Shown here: piece by piece, positions 36,150 through 45,034 of the stretch
Numbering within the stretch: the first letter of the stretch is position 1
How the letters are laid out: every line of letters starts with the position of its first letter
Assembly: GCF_004363725.1 (NCBI RefSeq)
Contig: NZ_SNZF01000007.1
Coordinates: 62,001-126,000 of the forward strand
DNA length: 64,000 bases
Source: Aquamicrobium defluvii
GTDB taxonomy: Bacteria > Pseudomonadota > Alphaproteobacteria > Rhizobiales > Rhizobiaceae
Reading direction: 5' to 3'
Notes under the pieces: generated by a model
What the model was told of the DNA's origin: nothing
The model's input: only the letters and a program-made list of their open reading frames with translations
The model's database searches: none
Position numbers and translations under genes: made by a program

Positions 36150-36880
36150 TGCGCCATCCCCAGATAGGCCCGCCGCACGCGGTCGTTGCCGGCGAGTTCC
36201 GGTCCGGTCCCCGACAAGGTGATGACGCCGTTTTCCAGCACATAGGCCCGGTCGGCGATGTCGAGCGCCATGGCGGCGTTCTGCTCGACCAGCAGGATCG
36301 TCGTGCCCTGTTGCTTCAGGGTGGCGATCACATCGAAGATGCGCTCGATCATCTGCGGAGCCAGTCCGAGCGAGGGCTCATCAAGCAGCAGGAGCCGGGG
36401 TTGCGCCAGGAGCGCACGGCCGATGGCCAGCATCATCTGTTCGCCTCCCGACAGGGTGCCGCCGGCCGCGCTCGCGCGCTCTTTCAGGATCGGGAACAGG
36501 TCGTGGACACGCTCCAGCGTCCGGCGCACCTCGTTGCGGTCGGTCCGCAGATAAGCGCCCATGGCAAGGTTTTCCGCCACGCTGAGCGACTGGAAGATCT
36601 GCCGCCCCTCCGGCGATTGCACCAGCCCTTCGCCGACGATCCGCTCGGGCGCCGCGCGGGTGAGATCGACGGGCCCCGAGGTTCCCCTGAAGACAGCGGT
36701 TCCCGACCGTGGCCGCAGCAGCCCCGAAAGCGTCTGCAAGGTGGTCGACTTGCCGGCCCCGTTGGCGCCGATCAGCGCCGCCATCTCGCCCTCGCGCACG
36801 TCGAGCGAGATGCCCTTGAGCACGTGGGTGGCGCCGCGAAACACATGCAGGTCATGCACTTCAAGCATTTGCACCGCCAT
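36146..36880 (-). CDS. branched-chain amino acid-type ABC ATPase (LivF type)
   Basis: 244 aa from 36880 (MAVQMLEVHDLHV), after GAGGCGAA. An alternative ATG lies at 36868. Walker A is GANGAGKST, signature LSGGEQ, Walker B LLLLDEPSLGLAP, all LivF-like. The start overlaps the end of the LivG gene by about 20 nt. Confidence 0.92.
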   Translation of the reverse strand: MAVQMLEVHDLHVFRGATHVLKGISLDVREGEMAALIGANGAGKSTTLQTLSGLLRPRSGTAVFRGTSGPVDLTRAAPERIVGEGLVQSPEGRQIFQSLSVAENLAMGAYLRTDRNEVRRTLERVHDLFPILKERASAAGGTLSGGEQMMLAIGRALLAQPRLLLLDEPSLGLAPQMIERIFDVIATLKQQGTTILLVEQNAAMALDIADRAYVLENGVITLSGTGPELAGNDRVRRAYLGMAQ

Positions 36881-37652
36881 TTCGCCTCGTGCCGAGATAG
36901 GCTTCGATGACGCCGGGATCGTTCTGCACTTCCGTCGGGGTTCCATCCGCCACCAGCCTGCCGCGATTGAGCACCTGAATGCGCTGGCACAGACCCATGA
37001 CCAGGCGCATGTCGTGCTCGACGACCATCACGGCGGTGCCAAGCTGCCGGTTGATCCCGCGTATCAGGGCGACCAGCGTTTCGGTCTCCGACGGGTTGAG
37101 GCCGGCGGCAGGCTCGTCGAGCAGCAGCGCGGCCGGCTCGCTGGCGAGCGCGCGCGCGATCTCGACCCGACGCTGGTCGCCATAGGAAAGATCGCCGGCG
37201 CGCTGTCCCGTCAGATGGGTAAGCCCGGTCAGCTCCGATATCTCCATTGCCCGCTTTTCGATCACGCGCTCCGCACGGCGGAAGGCCGGTAATTGAAACA
37301 AGGTGGGGAACAAGGAAGCGCCATAGCGCATATGCGCGCCGCACATGATGTTTTCCAGGACGGAAAGGTCGCTGAACAGGCGGATGTTCTGGAACGTGCG
37401 GGCGACGCCGCGGCGCGCCAGAACGTTGGGCGCCTTTCCCGTAAGATCCTCGCCAGCAATGCGTATGCGCCCGGAGGTCGGGCGGATGATGCCGGTCAAC
37501 AGGTTGAACGCCGTGGTCTTACCGGCTCCATTGGGGCCGATCAGGCCGACGAGTTCGTCCTTGCGCAATACCAGCGAATAATCCTCGACCGCCACCAGCC
37601 CGCCGAAGCGGCGGGACAGGTTGTCCGCAGTGATGACTTCCGGCGCCGACAC
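36861..37652 (-). CDS. branched-chain amino acid-type ABC ATPase (LivG type)
   Basis: 263 aa from a GTG at 37652; the frame is open further upstream but into the promoter region. Walker A GPNGAGKTT, the LivG-type ARTFQNIRLFSDLSVLENIM, signature LSYGDQRRVEIARALA and Walker B LLLDEPAAGLNPSE are present. It is first in the order livG-livF-livH-livM-hydrolase. It is divergent from the N-formylglutamate amidohydrolase-like gene across a 126-nt control region. Confidence 0.9.
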   Translation of the reverse strand: MSAPEVITADNLSRRFGGLVAVEDYSLVLRKDELVGLIGPNGAGKTTAFNLLTGIIRPTSGRIRIAGEDLTGKAPNVLARRGVARTFQNIRLFSDLSVLENIMCGAHMRYGASLFPTLFQLPAFRRAERVIEKRAMEISELTGLTHLTGQRAGDLSYGDQRRVEIARALASEPAALLLDEPAAGLNPSETETLVALIRGINRQLGTAVMVVEHDMRLVMGLCQRIQVLNRGRLVADGTPTEVQNDPGVIEAYLGTRRNGGANA

Positions 37653-37778
37653 GCTCGCTATCGTTCCCCGTTTGCGACCGGAGCAAGCGTATTCGTGAAT
37701 AGGCGTTTGCGTCAACCAAAAGATACAAGTAGAAGGAGAATAGCGATTTTGTACAATTTCGTACATCGGAGGACATTC

Positions 37779-38573
37779 ATGTCGCTTCAGCCTTCCGCCG
37801 TCTCGCCGTACCGTCTTCTGGGCGCGGACGAGCCGCATCCGCTGGAGGTGTTCAACCCGCAGGGCGGATCGGATTTCTTCCTGATCTGCGAGCATGCCGG
37901 ACGTCTCCTTCCGGCCAGCCTCGGCACGCTGGGGCTCGACGAGGCGGACCGTTCACGGCATATCGCGTGGGACATCGGCGCCCGCGACATCGCCATGGAG
38001 CTTGCCGCGCTGCTGGACGCGCCGCTCTATATGCAACGCTATTCGCGACTGGTTTGCGACTGCAATCGCCAGCCCACCGTAGCGTCATTCATTCCCGGTA
38101 TCAGCGAGACCACCGTCATTCCGGGCAACGCGAACCTGTCTCCCGGGGAAATCGGGGCGCGGGTTGAGGAGATATTCCAGCCGTTCCACGATGCGGTCAC
38201 CCAGGCGCTCGATGCTCGCGATGCTGCGGGACGCAGGACGATACTGGCCACGGTGCATTCCTTCACGCCGGTCTACAAGGGCGTTTCCCGCCCATGGCAG
38301 ATCGGCGTGCTGTTCAACCGGGATACGGTGCTATCGCCGCAGATCGTTCGTTACCTTCAGGCCAACACCGATTACGAGGTGGGTGTGAACCAGCCTTATG
38401 CGGTGGGCGATGACACAGATTATGCCATTCCCGTCCATGGTGAGAAACGCGGCTATCCGTGTGTCGAGTTCGAGATCCGCAACGACCTGACGACAGGCAG
38501 GCAGGCCGTGGCGGACTGGGCCAGATTGCTTGCGGCCAGTCTGCGAGATGCTGCGCAGCTGGTTGCCGTTTGA
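37779..38573 (+). CDS. N-formylglutamate amidohydrolase-family protein
   Basis: 264 aa from the ATG at 37779 after CGGAGGA. Family features are ICEHAGRLLPASLGTLGLD near the N-terminus, IAWDIGARDIAMELAALLDAPLYMQRYSRLVCDCNR, TVHSFTPVY with a metal-site His, and VEFEIRNDL. The enzyme class is a Zn-dependent hydrolase of N-formylglutamate and similar N-acyl amino acids. It is divergent from the liv operon. With a GS-like ligase and two cysteine hydrolases nearby, release of glutamate from a gamma-glutamyl or N-acyl intermediate is plausible. It could instead serve the histidine pathway, but that cluster is 16 kb away. Confidence 0.85.
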   Translation: MSLQPSAVSPYRLLGADEPHPLEVFNPQGGSDFFLICEHAGRLLPASLGTLGLDEADRSRHIAWDIGARDIAMELAALLDAPLYMQRYSRLVCDCNRQPTVASFIPGISETTVIPGNANLSPGEIGARVEEIFQPFHDAVTQALDARDAAGRRTILATVHSFTPVYKGVSRPWQIGVLFNRDTVLSPQIVRYLQANTDYEVGVNQPYAVGDDTDYAIPVHGEKRGYPCVEFEIRNDLTTGRQAVADWARLLAASLRDAAQLVAV

Positions 38574-38634
38574 GCCTTTGGCCCGATGGTGGAGAAAAGC
38601 CTTCTGCGGCGCATGAAAAGCGCCGGAAGCATTG

Positions 38635-39621
38635 TCATCGAGCCACCACGCACATGCAGTCGCCTGTCTTGATCAGGCCAGGAAAATGCCGTGCCGCAAG
38701 CAGCCCGGACATCTTGGCGCGGATTTCCTGAGGCGGGCCGCCGGTGCGACCGATGGAATGGATGCGGGCGATGACCATGCCTTCGTGCACATCCTCGCCA
38801 AGGTCCGCCATCGTCTCGAACATGCCGTCTTCCTCGGCGAAGATGAAGCAATCGCCGGAGGGCATGTCGAGCCAGCGGGTTGGCGTCTTCTCGACCGCAC
38901 CATCCAGAATGCCGGCATGGCGCAGCACGTTGGCGATGCCGCGCCTTGCGATGCGCACGGTTTCGGCACGCGCCGTGCCGCCGCCGCCAAGCTCGGTGGT
39001 GATGAAGACCTTGCCCATTTCCTCCGCCGCCGTGTCGTACATGCCCACGGCATCGATCTCGCGCATCTTCATGGAGTAAGGGGCTGAAAAGGCTTCCACC
39101 GCCGCGAAGGCTTTCGCTTCCTGCGCCTTGTCCGGCAGTATGTGGGCCGCGCAATAGGGCAGGAAATCGAGCGTGCGGCCACCGGAATGGAAATCGAAGA
39201 CGAGGTCGGCGCGCGGCAGCAGTTCGCGCTGGAAATAGTCGGCGATCTTTTCCGTCACCGTCCCGTCCGGCCTGCCCGGAAACGAGCGGTTCATGTTGCC
39301 CTTGTCGATGGGCGAGGTGCGCGTTCCGGCCCGGAAGGCGGGATAATTCATGGCCGGCACGATGATGACCGTGCCGGAAACCTGGCCCGGCTCCAGCGTG
39401 CGCGCCAGCTCGTAGAGCGCCAGCGGCCCCTCATATTCGTCGCCATGATTGGCCCCGGTCAGCAACGCCGTCGGGCCTTCACCGTTCCTGACCACACAGA
39501 TCGGGATCATCACCGAGCCCCAGGCGGAATCGTCGCGGCTGTAGGGCAGGCGCAGGAAACCGTGCTGCACCCCGTCGCGGTCGAAATCGACGGTTGGGGA
39601 AATGGGGGAAGGCTTCGGCAT
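38635..39621 (-). CDS. doeB: N-acetyl-L-2,4-diaminobutyrate deacetylase
   Basis: 328 aa, succinylglutamate desuccinylase/aspartoacylase (M14-like) family. The Zn ligands are in GANHGDEYEG (His59, Glu62) and DFHSGGR. It removes acetate from N-alpha-acetyl-2,4-diaminobutyrate made by DoeA, giving 2,4-diaminobutyrate. It is last in the ehu-eut-doe operon, 3 nt after doeA, the order known from ectoine degraders. Confidence 0.9.
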   Translation of the reverse strand: MPKPSPISPTVDFDRDGVQHGFLRLPYSRDDSAWGSVMIPICVVRNGEGPTALLTGANHGDEYEGPLALYELARTLEPGQVSGTVIIVPAMNYPAFRAGTRTSPIDKGNMNRSFPGRPDGTVTEKIADYFQRELLPRADLVFDFHSGGRTLDFLPYCAAHILPDKAQEAKAFAAVEAFSAPYSMKMREIDAVGMYDTAAEEMGKVFITTELGGGGTARAETVRIARRGIANVLRHAGILDGAVEKTPTRWLDMPSGDCFIFAEEDGMFETMADLGEDVHEGMVIARIHSIGRTGGPPQEIRAKMSGLLAARHFPGLIKTGDCMCVVAR

Positions 39622-39624
39622 GTC

Positions 39625-40815
39625 CTAGTCCTTCACCACCAGCTTGCGCGGCACATTGGCGAGGCATTCGACGCCGGTCTCGGTGATCAGGATGGATTCG
39701 GTGATTTCCAGCCCCATGTCCTGAAGCCACAGGCCGGTCATGAAATGGAAGGTCATGCCGGGTTTCAGTTCAGTGCGGTCGCCGGGGCGCAGGCTCATCG
39801 TGCGCTCGCCCCAGTCCGGCGGGTAGGAAAGCCCGATCGGATAGCCGGTGCGGTTGTCCTTGACGATGCCGTATTTCTTCAGCACCGCGAAGAAGGCATT
39901 GGCGATGTCCTCGCAGGCATTTCCGGGCCTTGCCGCCGCCAGCCCGGCCTCCATGCCCTCCAGCGTCGCCTTCTCGGCATCGAGGAACGCCTGCGTCGGC
40001 CGGCCGAGGAAGACCGTGCGGGAAAGCGGGCAGTGGTAGCGGTGATAGCAGCCGGCGATCTCGAAGAAGGTGCCCTCGCCCGCCTTCATCGGCCTGTCGT
40101 CCCAGGTGAGATGCGGTGCGGAAGCGTCGGCGCCGGACGGCAGCAGCGGCACGATGGCAGGGTAGTCGCCCCCGAAGCGTCCATCGGGACCGTCCACTCC
40201 GCGAATACCGGCATCGTAGATCTCGGCCACCAGATCGCATTTGCGCATGCCCACCCCGACCTTGTCGAAGATGCGCTCGTGCATGGCCTCCACGATGCGG
40301 GCGGCCTTCTTCATATAGCCGATCTCGGTCGGGCTCTTGACCGCCCGCTGCCAGTTCACCAGCGCCGTCGCATCCTCGAAGCGCGCATTGGGCAGGTGCT
40401 GTTGCAGCGAGGCAAAAGCCTTGGCCGAGAACCAGTAATTGTCCATCTCGACGCCGATGCGCTTCGCCCCCCACCCACTGTCGGCGAGAATGCCGGCCAG
40501 ATAATCCATCGGGTGGCGCTCGGTGGACTGCACATAGTGATCGGGATAGCCGATGATGTTCTGTGGGCTGAGGTAGGCCGTACGCCTTGCCCCGTTGGCG
40601 TCCTGCCCGCGCCCGAACCAGATCGGCTCGCCCTGCGGCGGCACGATGACGGCCTGATGCACATAGAACGACCAGCCGTCATAGCCGGTCAGCCAGGCCA
40701 TGTTTGAAGGATCGGAGCAGATCAGGAGATCGATGCCTTTCGCCTCCATGGCCCGGCGCGTCTTGTCCAGACGCACGGCATATTCCTGTTCGCTGAATTT
40801 CAGGTTGGGCTGCAT
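39625..40815 (-). CDS. doeA: ectoine hydrolase
   Basis: 396 aa, M24 peptidase/creatinase fold, cytoplasmic. DPSNMAWLTGYDGWSFYVHQ lies in the N-terminal domain. The C-terminal pita-bread domain contains GRFGGDYPAIVPLLPSG, FFEIAGCYHRYHCPLSRT and the late Glu in LEITESILIT. It opens the ectoine ring to N-acetyl-diaminobutyrate. The gene lies between eutC (35 nt) and doeB (3 nt). Sequence and context both support the assignment. Confidence 0.92.
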   Translation of the reverse strand: MQPNLKFSEQEYAVRLDKTRRAMEAKGIDLLICSDPSNMAWLTGYDGWSFYVHQAVIVPPQGEPIWFGRGQDANGARRTAYLSPQNIIGYPDHYVQSTERHPMDYLAGILADSGWGAKRIGVEMDNYWFSAKAFASLQQHLPNARFEDATALVNWQRAVKSPTEIGYMKKAARIVEAMHERIFDKVGVGMRKCDLVAEIYDAGIRGVDGPDGRFGGDYPAIVPLLPSGADASAPHLTWDDRPMKAGEGTFFEIAGCYHRYHCPLSRTVFLGRPTQAFLDAEKATLEGMEAGLAAARPGNACEDIANAFFAVLKKYGIVKDNRTGYPIGLSYPPDWGERTMSLRPGDRTELKPGMTFHFMTGLWLQDMGLEITESILITETGVECLANVPRKLVVKD

Positions 40816-40850
40816 TCTCGACGTTCCTCGTTAGGGCCTTGCGGCCGGCA

Positions 40851-41843
40851 TCAGCTTTCCAGAAGGGTCCCCGCCCCGGCTGTCCGGGCGCGGTCGCGCG
40901 CCAGCGTGGCGATAGCCGTGTCCTGCACGCCGGTGCCGGTGAGATCGGCCAGCGTGATGTCGGAGGCAGCGCGGCGGCCGGGCCTGAGGCCGGCGACGAT
41001 CTGGCCGAGTTCCGTGACCGCGGCATCGGCGGCTACCAGCCCGGCATCGATGGCATGGTGCAACTCGCCCAGCCGGCGCGTCTGCACGGCGCTGTCGGCG
41101 ACATAAAGATCCGCCATGCGGATGATCGCCGGCGCGATCTCGTTCTTGTGTTCCGCATCCGAGCCCATGGCGGTGATATGCTGGCCGGCGCAGACGAAGC
41201 CGGCATGGATGAGCGGTTCGGTCGCGGGCGTCGTGGTCACGATCACGTCGGCAGCGGCGGCGGCGCTTGCCGCGTCCGGCTCGGCGCGCACCTCGATGCC
41301 GAGATGTTCGCGCAATTCGCCGGCGGTTCGTTCGGCACTGGCCGGGTCGCGGGCCCATATGCGCGCCTGCGTGATCGGACGCACCAGCTTCAGCGCTTCC
41401 AGTTGCAGCTTCGCCTGCATGCCGGCGCCAAAGATGGCGGCGACGGATGCATCCTCGCGCGCCAGATGTTTGGCCGCGACGGCACCCGCAGCGGCGGTGC
41501 GGATGTCGGTGAGATAGCCATTGTCGAGCAGCAGCGCTTCGGTCAGCCCGGTTTTGGCCGAAAGCAGAACCATCAGCCCGTTGGTGCTGGGCAGGCCGAG
41601 CTTCGGATTGTCGAAGAAACCGGGGCTGATCTTGATGGCGAAGCCGTCGATGCCCGGCACATAGGCGGTCTTGACGTCGACCTCGCCGCGATGTTCGGGA
41701 ATGTCGAGCCGCAGGATCGGCGGCATGGCCACCTTCTGCGTGGCGAGCGCACGGAATGCGTTCTCGACGCAGGCCACGGCGTCGAGATCGAGCTTCACGA
41801 TCTGCCGCAGTTCGGCTTCGGTGAGGATGGTCATCGACCTCAT
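40851..41843 (-). CDS. eutC: ectoine utilization protein EutC (ornithine cyclodeaminase family)
   Basis: 330 aa from the ATG at 41843, which overlaps the eutB stop (ATGA) and follows GGAGCGTGGC. Ornithine cyclodeaminase/mu-crystallin fold: GLPSTNGLMVLLSAKTGLTEALLLDNGYLTDIRTAAAGAVAAKHLA and the Rossmann segment AAIFGAGMQAKLQLEAL. With EutA and EutB it is thought to convert 5-hydroxyectoine to ectoine. The position eutA-eutB-eutC-doeA matches rhizobial and marine clusters. Confidence 0.9.
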   Translation of the reverse strand: MRSMTILTEAELRQIVKLDLDAVACVENAFRALATQKVAMPPILRLDIPEHRGEVDVKTAYVPGIDGFAIKISPGFFDNPKLGLPSTNGLMVLLSAKTGLTEALLLDNGYLTDIRTAAAGAVAAKHLAREDASVAAIFGAGMQAKLQLEALKLVRPITQARIWARDPASAERTAGELREHLGIEVRAEPDAASAAAAADVIVTTTPATEPLIHAGFVCAGQHITAMGSDAEHKNEIAPAIIRMADLYVADSAVQTRRLGELHHAIDAGLVAADAAVTELGQIVAGLRPGRRAASDITLADLTGTGVQDTAIATLARDRARTAGAGTLLES

Positions 41844-42826
41844 GCCACGCGCTCCGCTTCCGCTGACCCGCACAGGATGTTTCGATGCAGGCCCATGTCG
41901 ATGTTGCGGCCGGACAGGATGAGGACGGTCGGTCCGAACGGCTCCACCTCACCAGCCAGCAGTGCCGCGATTCCGACCGCGCCTGCGCCCTCCACGATCT
42001 CGCGTTCCTGCTCATAGGCATGGACGATGCCGGCGGCGATCTCGGCTTCGGACAGCAGCACCACATCGTCGAGAAGATCGCGGCACATGGCGAAGGTCAG
42101 CCGGTTGTCGAGCCCGACGCCGCCGCCGAGCGAATCCGCCAGTGTCGGCATCTCCTCCACCTGCACCGGCCGGCCGGCATCGAGGCTGGCCTTCATCGCC
42201 GCTCCGCGCTCCATGGAAATGCCGATGATTTTTGCCGACGGCTTCAGGCCCTTGACCGCCGCGGCCACGCCCGCCGCCAGCCCGCCGCCGGACAGCGGCA
42301 CCAGCACCGTGGCGACATCCGGCACGCCTTCCACGATTTCCAGCCCGAGCGTGCCCTGTCCCGCGATGATGGCGGGATCGTCGAAGGGCGGCACCACCGC
42401 CAGCCCCTCCTGCGCCACCAGCCGGTCCACTTCGATCTGGGCGTCGTCCTGACTGTTGCCGACGATGCGGATTTCCGCGCCGAGCCGGCGGATTTCCTCC
42501 ACCTTGTTGGCCGGCACCAGTCTCGACATGCAGATCACGGCGCGTATGCCTTCCAGCCGCGCGGCATGGGCCAGCGCCCTGCCATGATTGCCGGTGGAGG
42601 CGGCCACCACGCCGCGCGCCTTTTCCTGCCGGCTCAATGAGGCGACCGCATTGGACGCGCCGCGCAGCTTGAAGCTGCCGGTGGTCTGGCGCTGCTCCAG
42701 CTTGAGATGCACGGGCACGCCGAACCGTTCGCTCAGCGATGGGGAGGAAACCGTCGGTGTCGGCACGATGCGGTCGGCGATGCGTCGGCGCGCGGCTTCG
42801 ATGTCATGGAGAGAGACTGTCTGCAT
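41840..42826 (-). CDS. eutB: ectoine utilization protein EutB (threonine dehydratase-like)
   Basis: 328 aa from the ATG at 42826 (an in-frame TTG lies 9 nt upstream). Fold type II PLP enzyme: TGSFKLRGASNA contains the Schiff-base Lys, STGNHGRALAHAA binds the substrate carboxylate, and LSGGGLAAGV is the PLP phosphate loop. It is thought to dehydrate 5-hydroxyectoine in the EutABC route. It starts 6 nt after eutA and overlaps eutC. Confidence 0.9.
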   Translation of the reverse strand: MQTVSLHDIEAARRRIADRIVPTPTVSSPSLSERFGVPVHLKLEQRQTTGSFKLRGASNAVASLSRQEKARGVVAASTGNHGRALAHAARLEGIRAVICMSRLVPANKVEEIRRLGAEIRIVGNSQDDAQIEVDRLVAQEGLAVVPPFDDPAIIAGQGTLGLEIVEGVPDVATVLVPLSGGGLAAGVAAAVKGLKPSAKIIGISMERGAAMKASLDAGRPVQVEEMPTLADSLGGGVGLDNRLTFAMCRDLLDDVVLLSEAEIAAGIVHAYEQEREIVEGAGAVGIAALLAGEVEPFGPTVLILSGRNIDMGLHRNILCGSAEAERVA

Positions 42827-42831
42827 GGCGA

Positions 42832-43611
42832 TCAATCACGGGCAAGCGGCAGGGTCATCAGCCGCCCCCATTGCGGGCGCGGTTCGGCATCGCCGCACAG
42901 GCGCAGGCAGTTCCACGCCGTCGCCTGATTGGACGTCACCACCGGACGACCGATGGCCGCCTCGATCTCGGCGGCGACGCCAGCCGAACGCAGCGCCGTG
43001 CAGGAAATGAACAGCGCCTCCGCATCGTCGGCTGTCGCCTCGCGCGCCAGGTCGACCAGTGCGGAGGGCTTTATGCGTGCCATCTCCCGGTCGTCGTCCA
43101 GACCGAGGCAGGCGAAGCTTGCCAGTTCGAACCCGTGCCGGCGGAAATAGTCGGCCATCGGCCGACCGGTCTCCGCCACATAGGGGGTGAGCACGCTGAT
43201 GCGGCGTGCTCCCAGCGCCTTCAGGCCGCGCATGGCGGCCATGGTGGGCGTCACCACCGGCACGCCGGGCTTGGCCCGCGAGATCGCCGCCTCGATCTCG
43301 TTGTCGCCGATCACCACCGAGGCCGAGGTGCAGGAATAGCAGATGGCATCGAGCGGCTCGCCGGGCAGGATGAGGGAGGCTCCTTCGGTCAGCGCCGGCT
43401 GCATGCGGCGCAGGTTCTGCGGCGTGGTCGGATTGGCATAGGCAATGCGCGCCACATAGACGCCGATGCGGTCGCTCGCCACCATGCGGCGGAAATCCGG
43501 CTCGGTCGTGTGGTCCGTGGCCAGTATGATGAGGCCGACGCGCCTTTCCAGCGGGCGCGCATCGAGCGGCGGGCGCTTGCCGTGGAGTCGGATAGCGACG
43601 GGAGCATCCAT
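42832..43611 (-). CDS. eutA: ectoine utilization protein EutA (Asp/Glu racemase-like)
   Basis: 259 aa, maleate isomerase/aspartate-glutamate racemase-like fold. The two active-site Cys regions are visible: ICYSCTSASVVIGD (first) and LFISCTALRS (second). VVTSNQATAWNCLRL is near the C-terminus. It is the first of the eutABC trio for 5-hydroxyectoine, and lies 3 nt after ehuD. Confidence 0.9.
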   Translation of the reverse strand: MDAPVAIRLHGKRPPLDARPLERRVGLIILATDHTTEPDFRRMVASDRIGVYVARIAYANPTTPQNLRRMQPALTEGASLILPGEPLDAICYSCTSASVVIGDNEIEAAISRAKPGVPVVTPTMAAMRGLKALGARRISVLTPYVAETGRPMADYFRRHGFELASFACLGLDDDREMARIKPSALVDLAREATADDAEALFISCTALRSAGVAAEIEAAIGRPVVTSNQATAWNCLRLCGDAEPRPQWGRLMTLPLARD

Positions 43612-43614
43612 GGC

Positions 43615-44274
43615 CTATTCCCCCACTCGCCCGAAACGCCGTTCCAGCCAGCGCAGCAGCACCACCGAAAACAGGCTGATGACGAGGAAGAACGCGCCCA
43701 CCAGCGTCATCGGCTCGATATAGCGATAGTAGCTGTTGGCGACGCTCTTGGCCTGGTTCATCAGTTCCAGCACGGTGATGGCCGACAGCAGCGGCGTTTC
43801 CTTGAACATGGCGATGAAATAGTTGGCCAGCGCCGGGATCATCGGCGGGATGGCCTGCGGCAGGATGATGTGCATCCATGTCTGGCGCGCATCGAGGTTG
43901 CAGGCTTTGGCCGCTTCCCACTGCCCGCGTGGCACATTGTCGATACCGGCCCGGTAAACCTCGGCCGTATAGGTGCCATAGTGCAGGCCGAGCCCGATGA
44001 CACCGGCCAGCAGCGGCGGCAGAAGGATGCCGAAATCGGGCAGGATGTAGAAAATGAAATAGAGCTGCACCAGAAGCGGCGTGCCGCGGATGAACTCGGC
44101 GAAGAAGCCGACCGGCCGCGACACCAGCCGGTTGGAGGACCGGCGCAGCAGCGCGATAGCAAGACCGACCACCGCCGCCAGCGCCGAGCCGAGGATGGTG
44201 GCGAGAATGGTGATCTTCACCCCCTCGATGAGGGTGGGCATGATCTCGCGGACGAAGTTCCAGTCCCATTCCAT
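43615..44274 (-). CDS. ehuD: ectoine/hydroxyectoine ABC transporter permease EhuD
   Basis: 219 aa from the ATG at 44274 (MEWDWNFVREIMPTL). HisM-type permease with five TM segments and the EAA loop NVPRGQWEAAKACNLDARQTWMHIILPQAIPPMIPAL. It works with EhuC in the membrane. It starts 16 nt after ehuC. Confidence 0.93.
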   Translation of the reverse strand: MEWDWNFVREIMPTLIEGVKITILATILGSALAAVVGLAIALLRRSSNRLVSRPVGFFAEFIRGTPLLVQLYFIFYILPDFGILLPPLLAGVIGLGLHYGTYTAEVYRAGIDNVPRGQWEAAKACNLDARQTWMHIILPQAIPPMIPALANYFIAMFKETPLLSAITVLELMNQAKSVANSYYRYIEPMTLVGAFFLVISLFSVVLLRWLERRFGRVGE

Positions 44275-44290
44275 TATCGGGCCCACTCCA

Positions 44291-44950
44291 TCACACACGC
44301 ACCCCGTCGATGCCGCGCGCCAGCCGGCGCTCGAGGCTGCGCACGCCCCAGGAGATGACCAGCGCCAGCGCGAAATAGCCGATCAGGATGGTGCTGAACG
44401 GCACCAGCGTGTTGCCGGTCTGGGCGCGCACCACCTGCGCCTGGAAGGTGAGGTCGGCCAGCGAGATCAGCGACACGATCGAGGTCGCCTTCAGGAGCTC
44501 GATGGCGTTGTTGCCGAAGGTCGGCAGCATGAGAAGGAAAGCCTGCGGCAGGATGACATGGCGCATGCCCTGCCAGCGGCCGAGGTTGAGCGCCACGCAG
44601 GCCTCATATTGCTCCTTGCCGATGGATTGCACCGCACCGCGCACCACCTCGGCCCCGTAGGCGCCGACATTGAGCCCGAGCGCCAGCACACCCGCCTGCA
44701 AGGGCGTCAGCTCGATGCCGAGGAACGGCAGCACGAAATAGGCCCAGAACAGCTGCACGAAGATCGAGGTGCCGCGGAAGAACTCGATATAGGCGGTGGC
44801 CAGCGCCCTGACGGCGAAGAAGCGCGACAGCCGGCCAAGCCCCGCCACAAAGGCCATGAAGAGCGCCAGCGCCGATCCCATCAGCGTCAGTTCGATGGTG
44901 ACCAGCGCGCCTTGCAGCATCAGGCCGACATATCCGGACCAGTCGATCAT
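44291..44950 (-). CDS. ehuC: ectoine/hydroxyectoine ABC transporter permease EhuC
   Basis: 219 aa, ATG at 44950 (MIDWSGYVGLMLQGALVTIELT). HisQ-type permease with EAA loop SIGKEQYEACVALNLGRWQGMRHVILPQAFLLMLPTF. It follows ehuB by 84 nt containing a stem-loop. Confidence 0.93.
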   Translation of the reverse strand: MIDWSGYVGLMLQGALVTIELTLMGSALALFMAFVAGLGRLSRFFAVRALATAYIEFFRGTSIFVQLFWAYFVLPFLGIELTPLQAGVLALGLNVGAYGAEVVRGAVQSIGKEQYEACVALNLGRWQGMRHVILPQAFLLMLPTFGNNAIELLKATSIVSLISLADLTFQAQVVRAQTGNTLVPFSTILIGYFALALVISWGVRSLERRLARGIDGVRV

Positions 44951-44983
44951 GGAGCCCTGTCGAGTTCGATTTCCGAATATCCT

Positions 44984-45024
44984 CTCACCCGCCCTTTGCC
45001 CTGCTCGGGCCGAGGGCGGATGAG
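44984..45024 (-). terminator. stem-loop between ehuB and ehuC
   Basis: CTCACCCGCCCT (44984-44995) and AGGGCGGATGAG (45013-45024) pair at 11 of 12 positions. There is no T-run. The sequence resembles palindromic CCTCA-CCGCC elements common in rhizobial intergenic regions. Confidence 0.45.
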
Positions 45025-45034
45025 GGGTCAGGAT

